Of a DNA stretch of 64,000 bases, positions 16,384 to 23,954 are shown piece by piece. Every line of letters begins with the position of its first letter. Within the stretch, counting starts at the first letter, position 1. This DNA comes from Pseudorhodoferax sp. Leaf267 (GTDB taxonomy: Bacteria; Pseudomonadota; Gammaproteobacteria; Burkholderiales; Burkholderiaceae_C): positions 95,047 through 159,046 of the forward strand of contig NZ_LMMV01000024.1 of assembly GCF_001422405.1 (NCBI RefSeq), given 5' to 3'. The notes beneath the pieces are model-generated. The model was not told the origin of the DNA, made no database searches, and saw only the letters and a program-made list of their open reading frames with translations. A program made the position numbers and the translations under genes.

Positions 16384-16686
16384 ATGGAGCACGCCGTGGA
16401 CAGTTTGACGACCCGCGTCTTCAACAATGGCAACAGCCAGACGGTGCGCATTCCCGCGGAGTTCCGGCTCGACACCGACAGCGTGCGCATTTCGCGCAAC
16501 GCTTCGGGCGATCTGGTCATCCACCCCCTGCGGGCCAAGCGCGGGGCTGCACTACTCGATGCATTGCGCCGCGTTGCTGAAGCCGACGAGGCTTTCTTGA
16601 CCGCGCTGGAGGCCGACCGCGCCGAGATACGGCATCCGCAGGAGCGGGAGACGCTGCAATCTACCGGCTGGACACTAAACCCCTGA
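16384..16686 (+). CDS. VapB-type (AbrB/MazE-like) antitoxin
   Basis: 100 residues, ATG at 16384. The N terminus shows the swapped-hairpin AbrB pattern of VapB antitoxins: TTRVFNNGNSQTVRIPAEFR, then VRISRNASGDLVIHPL. The C-terminal half is helical and acidic and would contact a VapC toxin. In the usual arrangement a vapC gene overlaps the end of vapB; here only a stub of it can be found, so this antitoxin looks orphaned. It is a second antitoxin within 1 kb of the Phd/ParE-type pair. Confidence 0.85.
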   Translation: MEHAVDSLTTRVFNNGNSQTVRIPAEFRLDTDSVRISRNASGDLVIHPLRAKRGAALLDALRRVAEADEAFLTALEADRAEIRHPQERETLQSTGWTLNP

Positions 16687-16725
16687 TCCACCTGATCCAG
16701 CAGCAGCCACCCAGCGTATGCGGCG
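16659..16725 (+). pseudogene. Truncated vapC (PIN-domain toxin) remnant
   Basis: In the frame starting at 16659 the DNA reads IYRLDTKPLIHLIQQQPPSV, which resembles the opening of VapC PIN nucleases (YLLDTN followed by a leucine-rich helix). The first catalytic Asp is present. After about 22 codons homology ends, there is no start codon in frame before Ile, and the opposite-strand DUF1428 gene begins. It overlaps the 3' end of vapB, as a true vapC would. Confidence 0.6.
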
Positions 16726-16786
16726 ACATGCACAGGTATGGCCACGCACAGGGTCTGCGCTCGCACCGTCACGTCGCCCCAGCCCC

Positions 16787-17155
16787 TCAAGCCTTCACTT
16801 CCACCACCTGCTCAAACCCGCCGAAGATCATGCGTTTGCCGTCGAACGGCATGGGCGGGTTGCCGGGGTTGGACGGGTCCATGCGCGGGTCTTCCATCAT
16901 CTTCTTCATGCCCGTGTCGCGCGTGGCCTTGTCGGGCCATTCGACCCACGAGAAAGCCACCGTCTCCTCGGCCGTGGCCTGCACGGCGCGGCGGAAGTCG
17001 GTGACCTTGCCGTCGGGCACGTCGTCGCCCCAGCCCTCGATCACGCGGGTTGCGCCCAGCTCGATGAACAGCGCGTCGAAATGACGCGCGTGCTCGACGA
17101 ACTTCTGCTTGTTGGCCGTGGGGACGGCAATCACGAAACCATCGATGTAGGACAT
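16787..17155 (-). CDS. DUF1428 (YbaA-like) protein
   Basis: 122 residues, ATG with complement 17153-17155. It starts MSYIDGFVIAVPTANKQKF, the typical DUF1428 opening, and has GATRVIEGWGDDVPDGKVTD, FSWVEWPDKATRD and MPFDGKRMIFGGFEQV. The family has a dimeric ferredoxin-like alpha+beta-barrel fold; its function is unknown, though some members lie beside detoxification genes. It is divergent from the secreted hydrolase gene at 17299. The 143-base gap between them contains no obvious operator. Confidence 0.9.
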   Translation of the reverse strand: MSYIDGFVIAVPTANKQKFVEHARHFDALFIELGATRVIEGWGDDVPDGKVTDFRRAVQATAEETVAFSWVEWPDKATRDTGMKKMMEDPRMDPSNPGNPPMPFDGKRMIFGGFEQVVEVKA

Positions 17156-17298
17156 GTCTTCACTCCTGTGGGGTTGACGATCAGCGCGCTCGCCCGAGAG
17201 CGCCTCGCATCCCCACGACGAACGACGGCAAGCCAGATCGACATGGCCTGCCTTGGCGGGACGATACGCGCCAGCGCTGGGCGACCCACAATGCGCAA

Positions 17299-18078
17299 AT
17301 GCGAACACCGGTCCACAACGCACGTTACCTCTGCGCCGCTCTGCTGCTGCTTGCTGCCGCGGCCATGGTCGCGCAGGCTGCAGCGGCTTCAACCACGGAG
17401 CCATCGGTCGAGACGACGCAGGTGCATGCACTCGACGGCCACCGCGTGACGCTGGACGTGTTCCCTGCGGGCGGCCCGCTGCGCGGGGCGGCCATCCTCT
17501 CGCACGGCTTCACGCGGAGCCGGAGCACGCTGGCGGGGCACGCGCAGGCGCTGGCCGATGCCGGCGTGCTGGCGCTGGCGCCGGACCTGCCCTGCACCTT
17601 CGACTTCCGCTGCAACGCCCGCGCCCTCGCCGCGCTGGTGGGCGCGCTGCGTGCGGGCGGCACCTTCGGCCCGCCGGTGGACAAGGTCATGCTCGTGGGC
17701 TTCTCCGCCGGCGGCCTGTCCAGCCTGCTGGCGGCGGACGCGCCCGGCGTGGTCGGCTACGTCGGCCTGGACCCGTTCGACCGCACGCTGCCGGACGAGG
17801 CCGCGCCCCTGGGCCTGGCGGCGGCCGGTCGCCTGCGCACCGAGGCGCTGCTGCTGCGCGCGCCGCCCTCGCGCTGCAACGCCGACGCGGTGGCCGCGCC
17901 GTGGGCGGCCGCGCTGCCGGCCCTGTGGCGCGACGAAGTGGTCGCCGGCGCGTCGCATTGCGACTTCGAGTCGCCCACCGACTGGATCTGCCGACTGGCC
18001 TGCGGCGAGCCCGACCCGGCGCGCCAGCAGCAGGTCCGCCAGGGGCTGCTGGACGCAGCGGCGCGCTGGATGCGCTGA
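17299..18078 (+). CDS. Secreted alpha/beta-hydrolase
   Basis: 259 residues, ATG at 17299. A Sec signal peptide runs to about residue 30. The alpha/beta-hydrolase core shows an oxyanion region AILSHGF, the nucleophile elbow GFSAGG with Ser136, and a candidate His in VVAGASHCDFES near residue 215. Two Cys-containing loops (PDLPCTFDFRCN and WICRLACGE) could form disulfides, in line with export. The substrate is unknown; the small size and dienelactone-hydrolase-like layout suggest an esterase or lipase. It is monocistronic, and a TetR gene follows on the other strand. Confidence 0.82.
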   Translation: MRTPVHNARYLCAALLLLAAAAMVAQAAAASTTEPSVETTQVHALDGHRVTLDVFPAGGPLRGAAILSHGFTRSRSTLAGHAQALADAGVLALAPDLPCTFDFRCNARALAALVGALRAGGTFGPPVDKVMLVGFSAGGLSSLLAADAPGVVGYVGLDPFDRTLPDEAAPLGLAAAGRLRTEALLLRAPPSRCNADAVAAPWAAALPALWRDEVVAGASHCDFESPTDWICRLACGEPDPARQQQVRQGLLDAAARWMR

Positions 18079-18112
18079 GAACCGGCCCGCGCGGGCGCAG
18101 TCTCGCCGGATC

Positions 18113-18700
18113 TCAACGCGTGCCGGCCGGGGCCAGCAAACCGCCGAACACGCACGCGAGGAAATCCTTGAACGGCTCCTCGCCGCGGTCGCTCTTGGCC
18201 CGCAGCACCGTGCCCTGCCAGGCGTTGAGCACGAAGCGGCCGAGGGCCTGCGGATTGGTTGGCGTGGCCACGCTGCCGGCGGCCTGCGCCTCGGCGATCA
18301 CGGCGGCAATGGCCTGGGACCACAGGTCGAAGTAGCGCGCGAACTCCGCGCGCGAGGTCTCGTGGCTGTCGGCGATCTCCGAACTCAGGGTGCCGAGAAA
18401 ACAGCCGCGCTGGTAGCCGTGGTCCTTCACCACCTTCCAGCGCTTGCGGAAGTCGCGCTTGAGCCGCTCCACGGGCTCCAGGCTGGAGTCGCGCAGCGCA
18501 CGCAGGTCGTGCATCTGGGCGTAGGCCGCCAGCGCCTCCAGCGCCAGCGCTTCCTTGCCGTCGAAGTGGTTGTAGAACGAACCTTTGGGTACCTGCGCGG
18601 CGTCCGTCAGGTCCTGCACGCTGCTGCCGTTGAACCCGGTCGTCCAGAAGACGTCCAGAGCGGCATCGACCAGTTGCTGGCGAACACTGGGGCGTCCCAT
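18113..18700 (-). CDS. TetR/AcrR-family repressor
   Basis: 195 residues, ATG with complement 18698-18700. The N-terminal helix-turn-helix is clear: RQQLVDAALDVFWTTGFNGS, SSVQDLTDAAQVPKGSFYNH and FDGKEAL. The C-terminal part matches the group with the QRGCFLGTLSSE motif common in regulators of alkylating or electrophilic-compound detoxification genes (NemR/AcuR-like). It is divergent from the oxidoreductase gene at 18881, with a GACCGGTC palindrome between them, and probably represses that operon and itself. A bound small electrophile or acyl-CoA would be the likely inducer; this is inference. Confidence 0.9.
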   Translation of the reverse strand: MGRPSVRQQLVDAALDVFWTTGFNGSSVQDLTDAAQVPKGSFYNHFDGKEALALEALAAYAQMHDLRALRDSSLEPVERLKRDFRKRWKVVKDHGYQRGCFLGTLSSEIADSHETSRAEFARYFDLWSQAIAAVIAEAQAAGSVATPTNPQALGRFVLNAWQGTVLRAKSDRGEEPFKDFLACVFGGLLAPAGTR

Positions 18701-18770
18701 GGTGGATGGCTTTCAGGTTGGTTGGATTGGCAGACGGGATTGTGCCGTCGCGCTGAGCCATGCACAATAT

Positions 18771-18778
18771 GACCGGTC
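18771..18778. promoter_or_regulatory. TetR operator candidate
   Basis: GACCGGTC, a perfect 8-bp palindrome within AATATGACCGGTCGTCTTAG, lies in the 180-base divergent spacer between the TetR gene and the oxidoreductase gene. Related repressors bind TAGACC/GGTCTA half-sites. Confidence 0.5.
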
Positions 18779-18880
18779 GTCTTAGAATTTGGCTGGACGG
18801 CACAGACATCTTCCCGCGCGATGGAACGAGTGTTCCGCCGCCGCGCGGGCGGTACCGGTGGCATTTGCACAGGAGCAGAC

Positions 18881-19867
18881 ATGGAGAATTTTCGAGGCGT
18901 ACGGATCAGCCAGGCAGACCAGGGCCTCACGGCCGAGGTCGGGCGACTGTCCGACGCGGACCTGGATGCGGGCGACGTCACCGTCGCCGTCGACTACTCG
19001 ACCGTCAACTACAAGGATGGCCTGGCCATCACGGGCCGCGGCGGCATCGCCAAGCGGCTGCCGATCGTGCCGGGCATCGATTTCGCCGGCACGGTCCAGG
19101 CCTCGTCGAACCCCCGGTTCCAGCCGGGCGACCGCGTGGTGCTCAACGGCTTTCAGGCCGGCGTGACGCACCACGGCGGCTTTGCCCAGCGTGCGCGCGT
19201 GCCGGGTGACTGGCTGGTCAAGCTGCCGGGCGGCATCAGCACGCGGCAGGCCGCCGCCATCGGCACCGCCGGCTTCGCCGCCATGCTGTGCGTGCTGGCG
19301 CTGGAGCGCGGCGGCGTGCGCCAGGGCGACGTGCTGGTGACCGGCGCGGCCGGTGGCGTGGGCTCGGTGGCGATCGCGCTGCTCAGCCGGCTCGGCTACC
19401 GCGTCATCGCGTCCACCGGGCGCAGCGAGGAGGCCGCCTACCTGCACAGCCTGGGCGCCAGCGAGGTGATCGCGCGCGCGAGCCTGTCCGCCGCGGCCAC
19501 CCAGCCGCTGGGTGCGGAACGCTGGCACGGCGCCGTCGACACCGTGGGCAGCCACACGCTGGTGAACGTGCTGGCGCAGACGCGCTACGGCGGCACGGTG
19601 GCGGCTTGCGGCCTGGCCCAGGGCCTGGACCTGCCCGGCAGCATGGTGCCCTTCATCATGCGCGGCGTGACGCTGGCCGGCGTCGACACCGTGAACGCGC
19701 CGATGGCGCTGCGCGAGCAGGCCTGGAGCCGGTTGGCCAGCGACCTGGACCCGGCGTTGCTGGCCAGCATGACCCAGGTCGTCGGGCTGGACGCCGCCGC
19801 CGCCAGCGCCGTGCAGGTGCTGCGCGGTCAGGTGCGGGGCCGCACGCTGGTCGACGTGAACGCCTGA
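18881..19867 (+). CDS. YhdH/AcuI-type quinone oxidoreductase (acrylyl-CoA reductase-like)
   Basis: 328 residues, ATG with AGGAG six bases upstream. Medium-chain dehydrogenase fold without zinc: YSTVNYKDGLAITGRGG, PGIDFAGTVQ, GDRVVLNGF, then the NADPH-binding VTGAAGGVGSVAIALLSRLG and ASTGRSEEAAYL. The NYKDGLA pattern is typical of YhdH/AcuI acrylyl-CoA reductases, which reduce the double bond of acrylyl-CoA with NADPH. It heads an operon with a secreted crotonase-fold protein and an SDR, and is divergent from a TetR repressor. AcuI-type enzymes elsewhere protect against reactive acrylyl-CoA; the actual substrate here is not certain. Confidence 0.88.
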   Translation: MENFRGVRISQADQGLTAEVGRLSDADLDAGDVTVAVDYSTVNYKDGLAITGRGGIAKRLPIVPGIDFAGTVQASSNPRFQPGDRVVLNGFQAGVTHHGGFAQRARVPGDWLVKLPGGISTRQAAAIGTAGFAAMLCVLALERGGVRQGDVLVTGAAGGVGSVAIALLSRLGYRVIASTGRSEEAAYLHSLGASEVIARASLSAAATQPLGAERWHGAVDTVGSHTLVNVLAQTRYGGTVAACGLAQGLDLPGSMVPFIMRGVTLAGVDTVNAPMALREQAWSRLASDLDPALLASMTQVVGLDAAAASAVQVLRGQVRGRTLVDVNA

Positions 19868-19881
19868 GCGGGGGCTTGCAC

Positions 19882-20811
19882 ATGTCCCGATACTTCGCAG
19901 CCGCAGCGGCCGGCCTGTTGGTGGCCACCTTGCTGCACGTGCCGGCGTCCCACGCGCAGCAGCCGACCCCAGCTTCCAGCGCCGTGGCCCCCAGCAGCGT
20001 GGTGGTGGAAGAGGTGGCGCCGAAGATCCGGCGCGTGGTGTTCGGCGATCCGCCGTTCAACCTGGTGACGCCGGACACCGTGTCGCGCATGCACGCGGTG
20101 GTGACCGCATTGGAGGGCGACCCCGGCGTGCAGGTCGTCATCTTCGCCAGCAGCACGCCGCAGTTCTTCTTCAACCACTTCGACCTGGCCCAGGCGGCAC
20201 GCTTTCCGATGCTGCCCGGTGCCGAGCCGACGCCCATGTGGGTGGACCTGGTCGCGCGGCTCAGCCGGGCGCCGTTCGTCAGCATCGCCGCCATCCGCGG
20301 GCGCACGCGCGGCGGCGGCAACGAACTGGCCCTGGCCATGGACCTGCGCTACGCCAGCCGGGAGCTGGCGCTGTTCGCACAGCCCGAGGTCGGCACCGGC
20401 ATCGTGCCCGGCGGTGGCGGACCGGAGCGCCTGCCCCGGCTGGTGGGGCGTGACCGCGCGCTGGAGGCCATCCTCGGCAGCGAGGACTACGACGCAGCCA
20501 CGGCCGAGCGCTACGGTTGGGTCACCCGCACCCTGCCGGACGCCGAACTCGACCGCTTCGTCATGGCCACCGCCCAGCGCCTGGCGGGCTTCGACCGGGC
20601 CGCACTGGCCGCTGCCAAGGCGCAGGTGAACCGGGCCTCGCTGCCGCCCGATGCGGACCTGGCCGCGGCCTACCGCGAATACAGCCGCTCGCTGGCCAAC
20701 CCGAACCTGCGGCCCCGCCTGGCGCGGCTGGGGCAGTTCGTGGCGGAGCAGGGCCCGGACGTGGAACTGCGGCTCGGCGACTACCTGGGCCGTGTCGGCT
20801 CCCCACCCTGA
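19882..20811 (+). CDS. Crotonase-fold protein with a signal peptide
   Basis: 309 residues from ATG 19882, 14 bases after the previous stop. The first 25 residues form a convincing Sec signal peptide (YFAAAAAGLLVATLLHVPAS, then HAQQ). The mature part has the enoyl-CoA hydratase/isomerase fold: VIFASSTPQFFFNHFDLAQ and the oxyanion-hole region AAIRGRTRGGGNELALAMDL, then PEVGTGIVPGGGGPERLPRL. Crotonases normally act on CoA esters in the cytoplasm, so export is odd. Cytoplasmic relatives start close to the equivalent of EEVAPKIRRVVFG, hence the extension is an addition. The position usually occupied by a catalytic Glu reads Gly/Gly here, so it may not be a true hydratase. Confidence 0.75.
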   Translation: MSRYFAAAAAGLLVATLLHVPASHAQQPTPASSAVAPSSVVVEEVAPKIRRVVFGDPPFNLVTPDTVSRMHAVVTALEGDPGVQVVIFASSTPQFFFNHFDLAQAARFPMLPGAEPTPMWVDLVARLSRAPFVSIAAIRGRTRGGGNELALAMDLRYASRELALFAQPEVGTGIVPGGGGPERLPRLVGRDRALEAILGSEDYDAATAERYGWVTRTLPDAELDRFVMATAQRLAGFDRAALAAAKAQVNRASLPPDADLAAAYREYSRSLANPNLRPRLARLGQFVAEQGPDVELRLGDYLGRVGSPP

Positions 20812-20879
20812 GCCGGCCAGACCGGCCGGCAACACCATCGCAACCCATCCGCCCGGCGACAGCCGGCGAAGGAGTCATC

Positions 20880-21584
20880 ATGCATATCGAGAACGCCGTG
20901 GTCCTGGTGACCGGCGCCAACCGCGGCCTCGGCCGCGTCTTCGTGCAGACCGCGCTGGCACGCGGCGCCCGCAAGGTCTATGCGGCTGCGCGGCAGCCCG
21001 ACACCGTCGATGTGGACGGCGCCGTCCCTCTCCGTCTGGACGTCACCCGGCCGCAAGACGCGGCTGCGGCGGCGGCCCTGGCGAGCGACGTGACCCTGGT
21101 GGTCAACAACGCCGGCATCTCGCTGGCCGGCGGCGTCGCCGGGGCCGATGGCCTGGAGGTGTTGCGCCGCCAGCTCGACACCAACTGCCTGGGCCTGCTG
21201 CACGTGGCGCAGGCTTTCGCGCCGGTGCTGCGGGCCAACGGCGGGGGCGCGATGGTCAACATCCTGTCGGCGCTGAGCTGGGTGAACGCGCCGGGCATCG
21301 GCGGCTACTGCGTGTCCAAGGCCGCGGCCTGGGGCCTGACCAACGCACTGCGCAACGAGCTGCGGGGCCAGGGCACGCTGGTGGTGGGGCTGCACGCCGG
21401 CTTCATCGACACCGACATGGCGCGCGGCTTCCCCGGCCCGAAGACGCCGCCCGCGTCGGTGGCGGCGCAGGCCTTCGACGCCGTGCAGGCCGGGCAGGAA
21501 GAAGTGCTGGCCGATGAGCCGGCCCGCCACGCCCAGGCTGCGCTCGGCGCGGGCCGGTACCTGCAGGCACTCGCATTCAAGTAG
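20880..21584 (+). CDS. Short-chain dehydrogenase/reductase
   Basis: 234 residues, ATG with GAAGGAG upstream. The nucleotide-binding motif is TGANRGLG near residue 11, the NNAG motif is VVNNAGIS, the catalytic Ser lies in NILSALSW and the Tyr/Lys pair in YCVSKAA. The short length and the direct end of the Rossmann domain fit a classical SDR. It is third in the operon with the YhdH-like reductase and the exported crotonase-fold protein, so it is probably under the same TetR repressor. The substrate is unknown. Confidence 0.88.
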   Translation: MHIENAVVLVTGANRGLGRVFVQTALARGARKVYAAARQPDTVDVDGAVPLRLDVTRPQDAAAAAALASDVTLVVNNAGISLAGGVAGADGLEVLRRQLDTNCLGLLHVAQAFAPVLRANGGGAMVNILSALSWVNAPGIGGYCVSKAAAWGLTNALRNELRGQGTLVVGLHAGFIDTDMARGFPGPKTPPASVAAQAFDAVQAGQEEVLADEPARHAQAALGAGRYLQALAFK

Positions 21585-21679
21585 GCACGCACCTGCGCCT
21601 GCCGCCAGCATCCCACCCCCTGAACTCCCGGACAAACGCATGAACAAGCGCACGCTGTGGAGCGCCTGGCCGCAGCACT

Positions 21680-21892
21680 GGCCTGGAGCGCTATAAGCCG
21701 GGCCTGGTCCTGTAGAACGGCGAGTTCGTGGCGGTGCACGGCCGCTACCTGGGCTTTGCGGACAAGCCCATGGTCGCGGTGGACATCCTCCGCGTCAGGG
21801 GCGGCAAGCTGGTGGAGCACTGGGATGTGGTCCAGGAAGAAGTGCCGGCCGACAAGACGCCCACCGGCAACCCGATGTTCCCGGTGCGGTAG
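21680..21892 (+). pseudogene. NTF2-like (SnoaL-type) protein remnant with amber codon
   Basis: The frame reads LERYKPGLVL, TAG at 21713-21715, then NGEFVAVHGRYLGFADKP, VDILRVRGGKLVEHWDVVQE and ends TGNPMFPVR with TAG at 21890-21892. The second part is the well-conserved C-terminal half of SnoaL-like NTF2-fold proteins (the KIVEHWD motif). The N-terminal half is not recognisable and no start codon is in frame. It fills most of the 319-base gap between the SDR and LysR genes. Confidence 0.72.
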
Positions 21893-21903
21893 GCGCGCAT
21901 GCA

Positions 21904-22842
21904 TCACGCGGGCGCTGCCGGCTTGTGCCGCGCCGCCACGCCCGCGCGCTTGCCCTTCATCTCCGCAAAGAAGTCGTAGAGCTGCTGCGCCGCCGGCGAC
22001 AGCGGCCGGCCCTTGCGCCGGATCAGCCCCACCTTGCGCGTGACGATGGGGTCCACCAGCGGCACGCTGACCAGCAGCGGGTGGTCGGCGCCTGGCATGG
22101 CCAGCGAGGGCACGGCCGCCACGCCCAAACCAGCCTCCACCAAGCCCAGCATGGTCGTCACATGCTGCGCCTCGTAGATGGCCTGCGGCCGCCCGGGCAG
22201 GCCGGCCAGGGCCTGGTCCAGCAGCAGCCGGTTGCCCGATGTCTTGCTCACCGAAATGAAGTCGTGCTGGCCCAGTTCGGCCCAACTCACCTTGCGCTTC
22301 TTCGCCAGCGCATGGTCGCGCCGGCACGCGGCCACGAAGCGCTCTTCCAGCAGCGGCTTGAACTCGATGTCGGGCTCCTGGCTGCCGATGAAGTTGAGGC
22401 CAAAATCCGCCTCGCTGCGCGCCACGGCCGCCAGCACCTCGTTGGCGCCCGCATCGAACACCTTCACGCGGATCTTCGGGTAGCGCTCGTGGTAGCGCGA
22501 GACCACCTGCGACAGGTAGTAGTAGACGGTGGAAGGCACGCAGGCGATCGTGACCTCGCCCATGCGCGTGCCGGCCACGCCGCGGATGCCCAGCAGCGTG
22601 TTGTCCAGGTCGTCCAGCAGCTGCTGCACCTTGCGGTCGAAATCGCGGCCCACGGCGGTCAGGCTCACCTTGCGCGTGGTGCGCTCCAGCAGCTTCACGC
22701 CCAGCGCTTCTTCCAGCTTCTCGATGCGCCGGCTGAAGGCCGGCTGCGACACGTGCAGCGCGTCGGCCGCCTTGCGAAAGCTCGACAGCTCGGCCACGGT
22801 GCGGAACGCCTGCAGGTCGTTGAGGTTGAAGTTGATGGCCAT
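21904..22842 (-). CDS. LysR-family regulator of the Bug-porin operon
   Basis: 312 residues, ATG with complement 22840-22842. The N-terminal winged helix is typical: LNDLQAFRTVAELSSFRKAA, ALHVSQPAFSRRIEKLEEAL, and LLERTTRKVSLTAVG. The effector-binding domain follows (CVPSTVYYYLSQVVSRYHER, FGLNFIGSQEPDIEF). It is divergent from the bug gene at 22981, with a 138-base spacer holding a TGAT-N11-ATCA dyad and a conserved downstream half. The same element occurs before the MaoC operon and the prpF-bug fusion, so it is the obvious candidate activator of all three. The inducer is probably a di- or tricarboxylate or its CoA ester. Confidence 0.92.
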   Translation of the reverse strand: MAINFNLNDLQAFRTVAELSSFRKAADALHVSQPAFSRRIEKLEEALGVKLLERTTRKVSLTAVGRDFDRKVQQLLDDLDNTLLGIRGVAGTRMGEVTIACVPSTVYYYLSQVVSRYHERYPKIRVKVFDAGANEVLAAVARSEADFGLNFIGSQEPDIEFKPLLEERFVAACRRDHALAKKRKVSWAELGQHDFISVSKTSGNRLLLDQALAGLPGRPQAIYEAQHVTTMLGLVEAGLGVAAVPSLAMPGADHPLLVSVPLVDPIVTRKVGLIRRKGRPLSPAAQQLYDFFAEMKGKRAGVAARHKPAAPA

Positions 22843-22867
22843 GGCGCCTTCTTATGGTGGTCTCCGG

Positions 22868-22910
22868 TGATCGACAGTGTGCATCAATCCTTCGCAAAGA
22901 TGCAATTCAC
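22868..22910 (+). promoter_or_regulatory. LysR binding region, site B
   Basis: A LysR-type dyad TGAT-N11-ATCA (22868-22886) overlaps the shared element GTGCATCAATC-N11-TGCAATTCAC (22879-22910). It lies 25 bases upstream of the lysR start and 70 bases upstream of the bug start, where an activator that also represses itself would bind. Confidence 0.72.
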
Positions 22911-22980
22911 AGGCAGGGCCGCACGCCCGAACATTCAGCCCGTTCTGAATGCCAAGCTTTCCATCCACCGGAGTAGACAA

Positions 22981-23952
22981 ATGAAGTTCAAGCAACAGCC
23001 GCTCATCGGCGCCATCGCGCTGGCAGCGGCCTTCACCTGTGGCAGCGCCGCGGCCGCCTGGCCCGAGCGCAGCATCACCATCGTCGTGCCCACGTCGGCC
23101 GGCGGCGCCAACGATGCGATGGCGCGCGTCATCGGCCAGGCCATGGCGGTGGCGCTCAAGCAGACCGTGATCGTGGAGAACAAGGCCGGTGCCAACGGCG
23201 CCATCGCCAGCGAATACGTCAAGCGCGCAGCGCCCGACGGCTACACGCTGATGCTGGGCTACATCGCCACGCACGCCATGAACCCTGCGCTGCAAAAGCT
23301 GCGCTACGACCCGGTGGCCGACTTCGAGCCCGTGGGCATGGTGGGCTCGTCGGCCACGCTGATGGTCGTCAGCCCCAAGGTCAAGGCCAACAACGCCAAG
23401 GAGTTCGTGGCGCAGTTCAAGGGCGGCAAGGAAATCGCGACCTATGCCTCGGCGGGCAACGGCACGGCGCCGCACTTTGCGGCCGAGATGTTCAAGCTGT
23501 CCACCGGGCTGGACATGCTGCACGTGCCCTACAAGGGTTCCGCGCCTGCGGTCAACGACACCATGGCCGGGCAGACGCAGGTGATGTTCCCCAGCTTGTT
23601 CACGGCCATGACCTTCGTGAAGAACGGCAAGCTCAAGGCCATGGGCGTGGCCGGCAGCAAGCGCTCGGCCCTGTTGCCCGACGTGCCCACGCTGGCCGAG
23701 CAAGGCATCAACGGCGTGGACGTGTCGCAGTGGTACGCGATGTTCGCCCCTGCCAAGACGCCCGCCCCCGTGCTGGAGCAGCTGAACACCGTGCTCAACC
23801 AGATCCTGGCCGACAAGGCCATCGGCAAGAAGCTGGTGGAGAGCGGCGCCGAGGTCGAGACCATGACGCTGCCGCAGATGCGCACCTTCATCGCGGCCGA
23901 GCAGGTCAAGTGGAAGAAGGTCGTGCAGGCTACCGGCCTGAAGGCGGACTGA
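22981..23952 (+). CDS. Bug/TctC-family periplasmic receptor
   Basis: 323 residues, ATG at 22981. A Sec signal peptide ends near CGSAAAAWP. The mature protein is a canonical Bug receptor: RSITIVVPTSAGGANDAMAR, VIVENKAGANGAIASEYV, AAPDGYTLMLGYIATHAMNP, HVPYKGSAPAVNDTMAGQTQ, LLPDVPTLAEQG. Bug proteins capture carboxylates for tripartite tricarboxylate transporters or act as sensors. No TctA/TctB membrane genes are in the window, so it must work with components encoded elsewhere. It closely resembles the Bug domain of the fusion protein at 28979-30994, sharing THAMNPALQKL, which suggests the same kind of ligand. Confidence 0.93.
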   Translation: MKFKQQPLIGAIALAAAFTCGSAAAAWPERSITIVVPTSAGGANDAMARVIGQAMAVALKQTVIVENKAGANGAIASEYVKRAAPDGYTLMLGYIATHAMNPALQKLRYDPVADFEPVGMVGSSATLMVVSPKVKANNAKEFVAQFKGGKEIATYASAGNGTAPHFAAEMFKLSTGLDMLHVPYKGSAPAVNDTMAGQTQVMFPSLFTAMTFVKNGKLKAMGVAGSKRSALLPDVPTLAEQGINGVDVSQWYAMFAPAKTPAPVLEQLNTVLNQILADKAIGKKLVESGAEVETMTLPQMRTFIAAEQVKWKKVVQATGLKAD

Positions 23953-23954
23953 GC

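Noticed and set aside
16787-17431. Longer DUF1428 reading frame starting at 17431
   Set aside because: The family start MSYIDGF lies at 17155; the extension is antisense to the secreted hydrolase gene.
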